From Variovorax paradoxus (GTDB taxonomy: Bacteria > Pseudomonadota > Gammaproteobacteria > Burkholderiales > Burkholderiaceae_C), in contig NZ_JAGGNU010000009.1 of NCBI RefSeq assembly GCF_018614915.1, positions 117,754-181,753 of the forward strand: a DNA stretch of 64,000 bases, in the 5' to 3' direction. Both the position numbers and the translations under genes were made by a program. Numbering within the stretch: the first letter of the stretch is position 1; the number at the start of each line of letters is the position of its first letter. Shown one piece after another: positions 39,430-47,231 of the stretch. The notes below the pieces were generated by a model. That model worked only from the letters and a program-made list of their open reading frames with translations. It was not told where the DNA came from and ran no database searches.

Positions 39430-39525
39430 TCAATGCGTCGCGCTGTCGCGCGCCATCTCGCCCATGCGAAAGCGCGTGAGGGTGCCGCAGCAGTCGAAGG
39501 TCACGTACTTGGGACGGAAGGTCAT
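39430..39525 (-). pseudogene. truncated HAD type II dehalogenase (31-codon stub)
   Basis: An ATG at 39525 opens a 31-codon frame that begins MTFRPKYVTFDCCGTLT, closely matching the start of the intact haloacid dehalogenase at 55167-55838 (MTITFRPKYISFDCYGTLT), including the nucleophile Asp. After RFRMGEMARDSATH it stops. The remaining 190 or so residues of the family are absent. The stop is followed by one base and the ATG of the amine oxidase. It is best read as a deletion remnant; a role as a translated leader is possible. Confidence 0.8.
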
Positions 39526-39876
39526 GGTCTCGAATCCTGCTTTCAGAGGGCTAATGCGACAAACTCATTACGAAGCGATTGCAGCACGCACAAGCGCTCG
39601 AGTTGTAGGGAAATACGGCGCCTGCCGCACCGAAGCTGCGGTTTGCATGGCCGGCGACGGCATGCAATGCCACGCGCCCTCGATGCGTGCAGCGATGCAC
39701 CGCACAGGCGCGAACCGCCCAATTCCAGGAACACCGAGGGACCTGGGTGGGCGGCCTGCGGCCGGCGAAGCCGGGCCCGTTGGTGAAACACCGCGGAACC
39801 GGCTTCGCCGGGCCGCTGGTGTTGCCCCCGGCGAGGGGGTGGGGGCTACACGCAGTGAGCCAACCTGGGGGAGAGC
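39526..39876. other. 351-bp non-coding gap with promoter region and repeat
   Basis: The part 39526-39720 is less GC-rich in places and probably carries the promoter of the amine-oxidase transcript. The part 39723-39871 is a composite repeat: a first partial unit beginning TTCCAGGAACACCG, then the full copy B. I see no protein-coding gene here. Confidence 0.6.
39787..39871. repeat. double-hairpin intergenic repeat, copy B
   Basis: AACACCGCGGAACCGGC to CCTGGGGG, nearly identical to copy A (31686-31778) over its first 50 bp and diverged in the last 35 bp. It lies 5 bp from the stop codon of the second aldehyde dehydrogenase, the same relation that copy A has to its gene. A partial unit (39723-39786) precedes it. 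Confidence 0.75.
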
Positions 39877-41352
39877 TCATGTCCCAAAGTCGATCAGCAC
39901 GCTTTTGAAGCGCAGGTTGGCCTCGACCGCCTGGCGCCCCAAATCCTTGCCGATGCCCGACTGGTGGTAGCCGCCGGTGGGGATGACGAAGTCGTTGCTG
40001 CGCCCGTAGCGGTTGATCCAGACGGTGCCGGCGGAGATGCCGCGCATCGCGCGCAGCGCGCGGCCGATGTCGGCGGTGTGCACGCCGGATGCGAGGCCGT
40101 AGTGCTCGTGGGCGGCCAGGGCCAGGCCTTCCTCCTCGTCGCCGAAGGTCTGCACCGTGAGCACGGGCCCGAAGATCTCTTCCCGCACCGCCGGGTTGGA
40201 GGCATCCACGCCTTCGACCAGCGTGGGCTGGAAGTAGGCGCCGCCGGGGCCGCCTTCGAACAGGCCGCCGCCGCAGCGCACGGCGGCACCCGCCTCGCGC
40301 GCCCGGTCGACGATGCCCTGGATGCGCCCGGCCTGCAGCGCCGAGATGATGGGCGGCAGCGTGGCCGCGTCGTCCCAGGTCGCGCCGGGCCGCAGTGCCT
40401 CGAAACGCGCCGCGATGCGCTCGACCAGCGCTTCGGCGATGCCGCGCTGCACGATCAGACGCGAGCCTGCGACGCATACCTGTCCCGCGTTGCCGGTGAT
40501 CGCGCCGGCGATCATGCCGGCCAGGCGGTCCACGTCCGGCGCATCGTCGAACACCAGCTGCGGGCTCTTGCCGCCCAGCTCCAGCGTCACCGGCTTGGGG
40601 CCGGTCAGGGCGCAGGCGGCCATGATGGCGGCGCCCGTGCTCGTGGAGCCGGTGAAGGTCATCTTCGAGACGAGCGGATGGCGCGACAGCGCGTCGCCCG
40701 TGGTGCGGCCGTCGCCCTGCACGACGTTGAAGAGCCCGGGTGGCACGCCGGCTTCGACGGCCAGCTCGGCCAGGCGCAGCGCGGAATACGGAGTCAGCTC
40801 CGACGGCTTGAGCACCACCGCGTTGCCCGCGGCCAGCGCCGCGCCGACCTTCCACGACACCATCACCAGCGGGAAATTCCATGGCGTGATGGCGCCGACC
40901 ACGCCATAGGGCTCGGCCACCACCATGCCCAGATGGTCGTGCCGCGTGGCTGCCACTTCGCCGCCGAGCTTGTCCGCGTACTCGGCGAAGAAACGCAGGC
41001 CTTCGGCGGTGAACGGCACGTCCCACGCGATGGCATCGCGCACCGGCCGCGTGGAGCACACGGCCTCCAGCGGCCCGAGCCGCGCCGCGTCGGCCTCGAT
41101 CAGCTCGGCCCAGCGGCGCAGCACCCGCGCACGTTCGCGCGGCGCGCGGCGTGCCCAGTCGCTGTGGCGCCATGCGCTCCAGGCATCACGCACGGCGGCA
41201 TCCACCGTGGCGGCATCGGCCAGCGGGAGCTCGGCATGCGGCTGGCCGTCGGAGGGCCGCTGCACGACCATGCGGCCGGCATCGGGGACCAGGCGCCCGC
41301 CGATGAAATGGCCCGAAGGCACGTGGATTTGTCGCGGGTCGAAGACTTGCAT
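39877..41352 (-). CDS. aldehyde dehydrogenase family protein, PuuC-like
   Basis: A 491-residue NAD-dependent aldehyde dehydrogenase. Catalytic Cys in GNAGQVCVAGSRL, Glu in LELGGKSPQLVF, Lys in VVLKPSELTPYSAL, ITPWNFPLVM and the C-terminal GGYHQSGIGKDLG. It resembles betaine-aldehyde/gamma-glutamyl-aminobutyraldehyde dehydrogenases, so it probably oxidises the aldehyde made by the amine oxidase. First gene of the minus-strand run. A 12-bp palindrome (CGCGAGCTCGCG, 41385-41396) lies 32 bp upstream of its ATG. Confidence 0.88.
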   Translation of the reverse strand: MQVFDPRQIHVPSGHFIGGRLVPDAGRMVVQRPSDGQPHAELPLADAATVDAAVRDAWSAWRHSDWARRAPRERARVLRRWAELIEADAARLGPLEAVCSTRPVRDAIAWDVPFTAEGLRFFAEYADKLGGEVAATRHDHLGMVVAEPYGVVGAITPWNFPLVMVSWKVGAALAAGNAVVLKPSELTPYSALRLAELAVEAGVPPGLFNVVQGDGRTTGDALSRHPLVSKMTFTGSTSTGAAIMAACALTGPKPVTLELGGKSPQLVFDDAPDVDRLAGMIAGAITGNAGQVCVAGSRLIVQRGIAEALVERIAARFEALRPGATWDDAATLPPIISALQAGRIQGIVDRAREAGAAVRCGGGLFEGGPGGAYFQPTLVEGVDASNPAVREEIFGPVLTVQTFGDEEEGLALAAHEHYGLASGVHTADIGRALRAMRGISAGTVWINRYGRSNDFVIPTGGYHQSGIGKDLGRQAVEANLRFKSVLIDFGT

Positions 41353-41384
41353 GGTGGACTTTGGATGGAAATCTGTTGCCGAAA

Positions 41385-41396
41385 CGCGAGCTCGCG
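41385..41396. promoter_or_regulatory. 12-bp palindrome between divergent amine genes
   Basis: CGCGAGCTCGCG is a perfect palindrome flanked on both sides by GAAAC (direct repeat CGAAACG). It sits in the 238-bp divergent region between the aldehyde dehydrogenase and GNAT genes and could be a shared operator. No regulator can be assigned to it from sequence. Confidence 0.35.
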
Positions 41397-41590
41397 AAAC
41401 GGCGCTCGATGCTAGGCAGATTGGCGCGGCATTTGTGTGCGTAAGCGCGCGCGTTGCCGCAGCGAATTGCGAAACCCGGGGCCGCGACAGGCGAAGCTTG
41501 CAAGTTGCGGCGAAGCACTGATTCGGTCTGGCGAAAGGCGCGGATGTCGTCCAAGATGACCTGCCTTTTCCTCGCACAAAGACCTTCCCG

Positions 41591-42469
41591 ATGCCTGCTC
41601 AGACACCGAACGCACCCGCTCTCGACGGCGTGGTGCTGAGACCGATGACCGCCGCCGACCTGCCGCTCGCGCATGCGCTGACGGCCGAGCTGCGCTGGCC
41701 GCACCGCCCGGCGGACTGGGAGCAAGTGTTCGCGCATGCCGAGGGCATCGTCGCCGAGCGCGATGGCGAGCTCGTCGCCACCGCCTTGCGCTGGCGCTGG
41801 GGCGAGCGCCACGCCACCATCGGCCTGGTGGTCGTGGCGCCGGCCTGCCAGGGCCGCCGCCTCGGCCACCGCCTCATGAGCGCGCTGCTCGACGGGCTGG
41901 ACGCGCACACGGTGCTGCTGCATGCGACGGCCGACGGCCGCGGCCTGTACGAGCGGCTGGGCTTCGTGCGCACCGGCGAGTTGCGCCAGCACCAGGGCAT
42001 GGCGCAGCCGGCGCCGCTGGTCGCGCTGCCGTCGGGCTGGCGTTTGCGGCCGGCCGGCCTGAACGAAGCGCCGGCATTGCAGGCCCTCGACGCTGCGGCG
42101 CGCGGCATGCCGCGCGATGCGCTGATCGCCGATCTGCTCGACAGCGCCGATGCCTGCGTGGTGCTCGACCACGACAACGAGCCGCGCGGCTTCGCGATGC
42201 TGCGCCGCTTCGGGCGCGGTCATGCGATCGGTCCGGTGGTGGCGCCCGATGCCGAGGGCGCGAAGGCGCTGATCGCGCATCTCGCCGGCCTGAACGCCGG
42301 CCACTTCACGCGCATCGACATCGACTTCGCGAGCGGGCTGGCCGAATGGCTCGAGAGCATCGGCCTGCTGCGCGTGGACGCGCCGACGACGATGGTGCGC
42401 GGCGCGCCGCTGGCCCAGTCGCCGGATGGGCCCGCGCTGTTCGCGATCGTGACTCAGGCGGTAGGCTGA
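41591..42469 (+). CDS. GNAT acetyltransferase, tandem-domain
   Basis: A 292-residue protein with two GNAT folds. The first (residues about 12-135) has the acetyl-CoA loop VVAPACQGRRLGHRLMSALL; the second (about 150-290) has a weaker version (VVAPDAEGAKALIAHLAG). Substrate unknown; acetylation of an amine or amino acid fits the locus. It is divergent from the aldehyde dehydrogenase gene and overlaps the hydroxyacid dehydrogenase start (TGATG). Confidence 0.83.
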   Translation: MPAQTPNAPALDGVVLRPMTAADLPLAHALTAELRWPHRPADWEQVFAHAEGIVAERDGELVATALRWRWGERHATIGLVVVAPACQGRRLGHRLMSALLDGLDAHTVLLHATADGRGLYERLGFVRTGELRQHQGMAQPAPLVALPSGWRLRPAGLNEAPALQALDAAARGMPRDALIADLLDSADACVVLDHDNEPRGFAMLRRFGRGHAIGPVVAPDAEGAKALIAHLAGLNAGHFTRIDIDFASGLAEWLESIGLLRVDAPTTMVRGAPLAQSPDGPALFAIVTQAVG

Positions 42470-43416
42470 TGAAGACGGCGATGGGCACCGCCACCTTCCT
42501 CTACAAGTCCGACCCGGCGCGCGGCCGCCAGTGGGCCGAGGTGTTCCGGCGCCGCGCACCCGAGATCGATTTCCGTATCTGGCCCGACATCGGCGATGCG
42601 GCGCGGGTGCGCTTCCTCGCGGCCTGGGAGCCGCCGGAGGACCTGGCCGCGCGCTTTCCAAATCTCGAGCTGCTGTTCTCCTCGGGTGCCGGTGTCGACC
42701 AGTTCGACTTCGCGGCGCTGCCGCCGGCGTTGCCGGTGGTGCGCATGGTCGAGCCGGGCATCGTTCGCGGCATGGTCGAGTACGTGACGCACGCGGTGCT
42801 CGGCCTGCATCGCGACATGCCGCGCTACCGGCGCCAGCAGCAGGAAGGGCAATGGCGCCCGCTGCCGGTGCGGCCGGCCGCCGAACGGCGCGTCGGTGTG
42901 CTCGGTCTCGGCTCGCTCGGACAGGCCGTGCTGGCGCAACTCGTCGGCCTGGGCTTCGACTGCGCGGGATGGAGCCGCTCGCGCCATGCGGTCGACGGCG
43001 TGCAATGCCACGCGGGCGCCGACGAGCTGCCCGCCTTTCTCGCCCGCACCGACATCCTCGTGTGCCTGCTGCCGCTGACCGATTCGACGCGCGGCTTCCT
43101 CGATGCGCGGCTGTTCTCGATGCTGCCGGCCGGTGCGGGCCTGGTGCAGGTTGGACGCGGGCCGCAGCTGGTGGACGCCGATCTGCTGGCCGCGCTCGCC
43201 AGCGGGCAGATCGGCGATGCCGTGCTCGACGTGACCGACCCCGAGCCGCTGCCACCGGAGCATGCCTTCTGGCGCCATCCCCATATCCAGCTCACGCCGC
43301 ACATCGCGAGCATGACGCAGCCGCTGAGTGCGGCCGAGGTGGTGCTGGACAACCTGCGCCGCTTCGAGGCGGGCGAACCGATGGTCGGCCTGGTCGATCG
43401 CGCGCGCGGGTACTGA
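42469..43416 (+). CDS. D-2-hydroxyacid dehydrogenase, GhrA-like
   Basis: A 315-residue NAD(P)-dependent 2-hydroxyacid dehydrogenase of the glyoxylate/hydroxypyruvate reductase A group. Substrate region FSSGAGVDQFDF and RMVEPGIVRGMVEYVTHAVL, nucleotide motif VGVLGLGSLGQAV, the Arg region LVQVGRGPQLVD, Glu in DVTDPEPLP and catalytic His in LTPHIASMTQ. It probably interconverts a 2-oxoacid and a hydroxyacid. Its start shares bases with the GNAT stop codon. It is followed after 5 bp by a broken aminotransferase. Confidence 0.88.
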   Translation: MKTAMGTATFLYKSDPARGRQWAEVFRRRAPEIDFRIWPDIGDAARVRFLAAWEPPEDLAARFPNLELLFSSGAGVDQFDFAALPPALPVVRMVEPGIVRGMVEYVTHAVLGLHRDMPRYRRQQQEGQWRPLPVRPAAERRVGVLGLGSLGQAVLAQLVGLGFDCAGWSRSRHAVDGVQCHAGADELPAFLARTDILVCLLPLTDSTRGFLDARLFSMLPAGAGLVQVGRGPQLVDADLLAALASGQIGDAVLDVTDPEPLPPEHAFWRHPHIQLTPHIASMTQPLSAAEVVLDNLRRFEAGEPMVGLVDRARGY

Positions 43417-43421
43417 CCTTC

Positions 43422-43466
43422 ATGACGCATCCCACCGCATTGCCCGACCAAGCCGCGCTCGACGCC
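43422..43466 (+). repeat. 45-bp direct repeat, left copy
   Basis: Matches 50159-50203 at 40 of 45 bases; the encoded peptides differ at 1 of 15 residues. It starts at an ATG in both places. The two copies bracket the 6.7-kb segment that carries the aminotransferase remnant, TonB receptor and ABC transporter genes. Confidence 0.85.
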
Positions 43467-43712
43467 AACGAGGGGGCGCTGGGAGCAGGTGCCCGTCAGC
43501 TTCCGAACGCTCGGCTGCGACTTCTTCGTCACCAGCCTCCACAAGCGGCTGGGCGCTCCCGTTGGCAACGGCATGTTGATCGCGCGCCGCGACCGCATTG
43601 CAAGTACCGGCGCATAGGGCCGATCGAAGGCTTGCGAGTTTCGCCGCATGTCTACACCCGGAAGTCCGAGTTGCAGCGCTTCGTGGAAGCGCTGGACCGT
43701 GTGCTCGGCTAG
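43422..43712 (+). pseudogene. chimeric aminotransferase remnant
   Basis: The first 15 codons (MTHPTALPDQAALDA) copy the start of the class III aminotransferase at 50159. The following stretch, in another frame (about 43486-43620), reads FRTLGCDFFVTSLHKRLGAP then GNGMLIARRDRIAS, the PLP-lysine region of a class V aminotransferase (isopenicillin-N-epimerase-like). The end (GLRVSPHVYTRKSELQRFVEAL) returns to the first frame and is that family's C-terminus. With frameshift and large deletions it cannot encode an enzyme. Confidence 0.78.
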
Positions 43713-43790
43713 CACGGCATCGGACGCTGGCGCTTTCTCGCCGCAGAGGAATCCGGGCCCAACAGTATGATTCCGGCCCCAAGCCCTGCC

Positions 43791-44150
43791 ATGCTTCTGC
43801 GCCGCCTACTGATCCGACTGCTGTTGCTGACCGTGTTCTTCAACACGGTCATCGGCATGCCTGCGCACGAAGCAGGGCATCTGCAGCAGGCCGCGGCTGC
43901 GGTGACGGCACTGTCGGGCCAGCTGGCGGACGAAGGGGCCGATGCCTCGGAGCATGGCAACGAGGCTCATGGCGCGTGCGCGTGGTGCCTCGCCCATGTG
44001 CAGCTGGGCATCGCGCCCACATCGTCGCCGGCCGTGCATGCATTGGCCGTGCAAGCCGGCCTTCCGCGGCCGCATGCACCGGGGACATTCGTCCCCAGCC
44101 CCGGCCGTTGGCCCTTCGCCTCGCGCGACCCGCCTCACGCCATCTCCTGA
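43791..44150 (+). CDS. exported DUF2946-like protein
   Basis: A 119-residue protein with a signal peptide (LLRRLLIRLLLLTVFFNTVIG) and a His/Cys-containing mature part: HEAGHLQ, EHGNEAHGACAWCLAH. This pattern of a short exported protein with paired Cys and several His next to a TonB-dependent receptor is that of the DUF2946 family, linked with copper or other metals. The assignment is moderate. An ATG at 43767 in the same frame is an alternative start. It precedes the receptor gene by 140 bp. Confidence 0.6.
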   Translation: MLLRRLLIRLLLLTVFFNTVIGMPAHEAGHLQQAAAAVTALSGQLADEGADASEHGNEAHGACAWCLAHVQLGIAPTSSPAVHALAVQAGLPRPHAPGTFVPSPGRWPFASRDPPHAIS

Positions 44151-44290
44151 AGTCCGCCGTTGTGGCGGCGCCTTCGCTCGCTCCGCAGTCCCGTCGCCCG
44201 GCGTGAAGTCACGCGCCACGGGCGGCGTGTGTCCGGCCCTTGCCGGGCTCGCCGCTGCGCCCCCCCCTTCTTGCCTTGCCGAGTCTCCTC

Positions 44291-46447
44291 ATGATTTCCA
44301 TTCAACGCCCGGGGCCCAGCGCGCCCCTTCCTCTGGCACTCGCGGTCGCAGCGCTGTTCGCCGGCCCTGCGATCGCCCAGTCTTCCGGAGCCGGCCCCGA
44401 GGCCGCCCAGCTGTCCACGGTCGAAGTGGTCGGCCGCACCGAGTCGGGTGCCTACCACGCCGACGAAGCCGCCGGCGCCAAGACCGATCTGCCGTTGCGC
44501 GAGCTGCCCCAGTCGGTACGTATCGTCACGCGCCAGGCCATCGACGATCTCGGCGCGACCCGGCTCGACGACGTGCTCGACTACGTCGGCGGCGTCTCGC
44601 GCCAGAACAATTTCGGCGGCCTCTGGGACAACATCGCCATCCGCGGCCTGCCGGGCAACGAGAACACCGGCATGGCGACCTTGCTGAACGGCTTCTCATC
44701 GAACCGGGGCTTCAACGCCCCGCGCGACCTGGCAGGTGTCGAGCGCATCGAGTTCCTCAAGGGGACGGCGGCCGCTCTCTACGGCAGCAGCGAGCCCGGC
44801 GGCACGCTCAACATCGTGTCCAAGCGGCCGTTGTGGAAGGCGTCGCATTCGGTCGAAGGCTATGTCGGCAGCGACGGCCTCAAGCGCGGTGCGTTCGACA
44901 GCACGGGGCCGGTGGGCGAGAACTTCGCCTACCGGCTCAATGTCGCAGTGGAAGACCGCGACAGCTTCCGCGACCATGTGAGCGCCGAGCGGCGCGTGAT
45001 CGCACCGGCCTTCACCTGGAAGCTCGGCCGCGACACCGTGCTGGAGTATTCGGGCGAGCTCCTGCGGCATGCCACTCCGCTCGACCGTGGCGTGGTCGCA
45101 GTCAACAACCGCCTCGGCGCGATCCCGCGCAGCCGCTTCCTGGGGGAGCCCGCCGACGGCAACGTGACAGTGGAGAACCAGACCCACCAGTTCATCCTGT
45201 CGCACGAATGGAATCCCGCGTGGCGCAGCAGGCTGGGCCTGTCTTACCGCGAGACGTCGGTGAACGGGTTTTCGACCGAGGCTGCGGCCCTGCGCGCCGA
45301 CAACGCGACGCTCACGCGCCAGCGGCGCTTCCGCGATTTCGACTCGGACGACATCGCCTTGCAGGCCGAGTTGCAAGGCAATGTGAAGACCGGCGCCATC
45401 GAGCACGAATTGCTGTTCGGCCTGGAGAGCTTCCGCTTCAGCATGGACTCCCTCATGCTGCGCGCCAATCCGACGGCGGCACGGCCGTATGCGATCGATA
45501 TCTACAACCCGGTCTACGGCCAAGCCCAGCCGGTGCCAACGCGCAACACCGACACGCTGGAACACCAGCGCAACACCGCGCTCTACGTGCAGGACGCGAT
45601 CAAGCTCGCTCCCGACTGGCGCCTGGTCGCCGGCGCGCGCGTGGACAACTACCGCCAGTCGCTCGAGAACCGCATCACCAACACCACAGCGCGCCAGGAT
45701 CCGTCCTCGACCTCGCCGCGCATCGGCCTGAGCTGGCTGCCATCGCCGCAATGGACCTTCTATGCGAACGCCGGCCGCTCGTTCCGCCCCAACGTCGGGT
45801 CCGACTTCGCCGCCCAGGGCTTCGAGCCGGAAACCGGCCGCGCGCTCGAGCTCGGCACCAAGTGGGAGAGCGCGGACCGGCGCATGGGTGCGACCGCCGC
45901 GCTGTTCGACATCCGCAAGCGCAACGTGCTGACCGCCGACCCGGCCAACACCGGCTACTCGGTCGCCGCCGGCGAGATCCGCAGCCGCGGCCTCGAATTC
46001 GACTTCGCGGGCCAGCTGACGACGAACTGGCGCCTCAATGCCAGCCTGGTGCTCAACGACGTGGAGATCACGAAGGACCACACGCTGGAAGTCGGCGGCC
46101 GACTGCTCAACGTTCCTCGTGTCAACGGCAGCGTGCTCGCGGTCTACGAGAACGCGTTCGGCAACGGGCAGCGCTATGGCATCGGCGGCGGCGTCACGCA
46201 CGTGGGCAAGCGGCTGGGCCAGGCCCGCACGCAGGCCGAAGCCGATGCCGCGACGCCTGCCTTCGATCTGCCGAGCTTCACCACCGCCAAGCTGGTCGCC
46301 TACTGGCGCATCAACCCGAGCCTGCGCGCGACGCTGGACGTCGACAACCTGTTCGACACCACCTACTACACCAGCTCCTACAGCCGCCTCTGGGTGACGC
46401 CGGGGACGGCGCGCACCATCACCATCGGCTTGCAAGCCAAGTTCTGA
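44291..46447 (+). CDS. TonB-dependent siderophore-type receptor
   Basis: A 718-residue outer-membrane receptor of the FhuA/FpvA family. After the signal peptide (ending AGPAIAQ) comes the TonB-box-like STVEVVGR, the plug (LRELPQSVRIVTRQAIDDLG, then VERIEFLKGTAAALYGSSEPGG) and a 22-strand barrel ending RTITIGLQAKF with the C-terminal Phe. The N-terminal signalling domain of FpvA/FecA is absent. It would take up a ferric siderophore or other metal chelate. The ABC transporter genes follow after 10 bp. Confidence 0.92.
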   Translation: MISIQRPGPSAPLPLALAVAALFAGPAIAQSSGAGPEAAQLSTVEVVGRTESGAYHADEAAGAKTDLPLRELPQSVRIVTRQAIDDLGATRLDDVLDYVGGVSRQNNFGGLWDNIAIRGLPGNENTGMATLLNGFSSNRGFNAPRDLAGVERIEFLKGTAAALYGSSEPGGTLNIVSKRPLWKASHSVEGYVGSDGLKRGAFDSTGPVGENFAYRLNVAVEDRDSFRDHVSAERRVIAPAFTWKLGRDTVLEYSGELLRHATPLDRGVVAVNNRLGAIPRSRFLGEPADGNVTVENQTHQFILSHEWNPAWRSRLGLSYRETSVNGFSTEAAALRADNATLTRQRRFRDFDSDDIALQAELQGNVKTGAIEHELLFGLESFRFSMDSLMLRANPTAARPYAIDIYNPVYGQAQPVPTRNTDTLEHQRNTALYVQDAIKLAPDWRLVAGARVDNYRQSLENRITNTTARQDPSSTSPRIGLSWLPSPQWTFYANAGRSFRPNVGSDFAAQGFEPETGRALELGTKWESADRRMGATAALFDIRKRNVLTADPANTGYSVAAGEIRSRGLEFDFAGQLTTNWRLNASLVLNDVEITKDHTLEVGGRLLNVPRVNGSVLAVYENAFGNGQRYGIGGGVTHVGKRLGQARTQAEADAATPAFDLPSFTTAKLVAYWRINPSLRATLDVDNLFDTTYYTSSYSRLWVTPGTARTITIGLQAKF

Positions 46448-46457
46448 ACGCGAGCGA

Positions 46458-47231
46458 ATGCAAACCATGCCCTTGACCGACCTTCCGCCGCCGCGCGCCA
46501 CGGCCGCGGCCCATCCCGCCCTCGAAGCCTCCGGCGTGGTCGCCGGCTACGGTGGGCACACCATCCTGCACGGGTTGGACCTCAGGGTCGAAGCCGGTGA
46601 AATCTATGCGCTGCTGGGTGCCAACGGCGCCGGCAAGACCACCACGCTGAGCCTGTTCCTGGGCTTCGTGCAGCCCGGGCGCGGACGCGTGCGCGTGAAC
46701 GGCGCCGACCCTGTGGCCGACCCGAGGTCTGCGCGGCGCCAGCTCGCATACATCCCCGAGAACGTGGCGCTCTACGAGCATCTGAGCGCGCGCGAGAACG
46801 TCGCCTACCTGCTCGACCTCGCGGGCCAGCCCGCCGGCGTGCAGGCGATCGACCAGGCCCTGGCCTCCGCCGGCCTGGACGCCGCGGCGCATGGTCGGCG
46901 CGTGTCGGGGTTTTCCAAAGGCATGCGCCAGAAGGTGTCGATCGCGCTGGCGCTGGCGCGCAAGGTGCCGGCGCTGCTGCTCGATGAGCCCACCTCCGGA
47001 CTCGACCCGCAGGCCACGGCCGAATTCAACCGCCTGCTGGGGCTGCTGCGCGCGCAGGGCGTGGCCATCCTCATGGTCACGCACGACCTGCTCAGCGCCG
47101 CCGACATCGCCGATCGCATCGGCTTCATCGACGGTGGACGGCTGGTCGAAGAAGTCGCAGCGTCAGGCTCGGCGCGTTTCGACGTCCGTGCATTGCACCG
47201 GCGCTACGCCGGCCAGGAAGCGCAGCAATGA
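46458..47231 (+). CDS. ABC-2 type transporter ATP-binding protein
   Basis: A 257-residue ABC ATPase of the NosF/CcmA-type group. Walker A GANGAGKTTTLSLFLG, Q-loop AYIPENVALYEHLSARENV, signature SGFSKGMRQKVSIALALARK, Walker B LLLDEPTSGLD, switch His MVTHDLLS. It serves the two membrane proteins encoded next, with which it overlaps by 4 bp. ATPases of this type normally drive ABC-2 exporters. It follows the TonB receptor gene by 10 bp, an unusual partner. Confidence 0.93.
   Translation: MQTMPLTDLPPPRATAAAHPALEASGVVAGYGGHTILHGLDLRVEAGEIYALLGANGAGKTTTLSLFLGFVQPGRGRVRVNGADPVADPRSARRQLAYIPENVALYEHLSARENVAYLLDLAGQPAGVQAIDQALASAGLDAAAHGRRVSGFSKGMRQKVSIALALARKVPALLLDEPTSGLDPQATAEFNRLLGLLRAQGVAILMVTHDLLSAADIADRIGFIDGGRLVEEVAASGSARFDVRALHRRYAGQEAQQ

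Noticed and set aside
39543..39791. Small minus-strand frame in the gap before the amine oxidase
   Set aside because: It is encoded mostly by the repeat element and has no ribosome-binding site or known domain.
44151..44290. Cobalamin riboswitch or Fur box before the TonB receptor
   Set aside because: A short GCCACGGGCGGC stretch recalls part of a B12 box, but the other conserved blocks are missing, and I find no convincing Fur-type 19-bp repeat.
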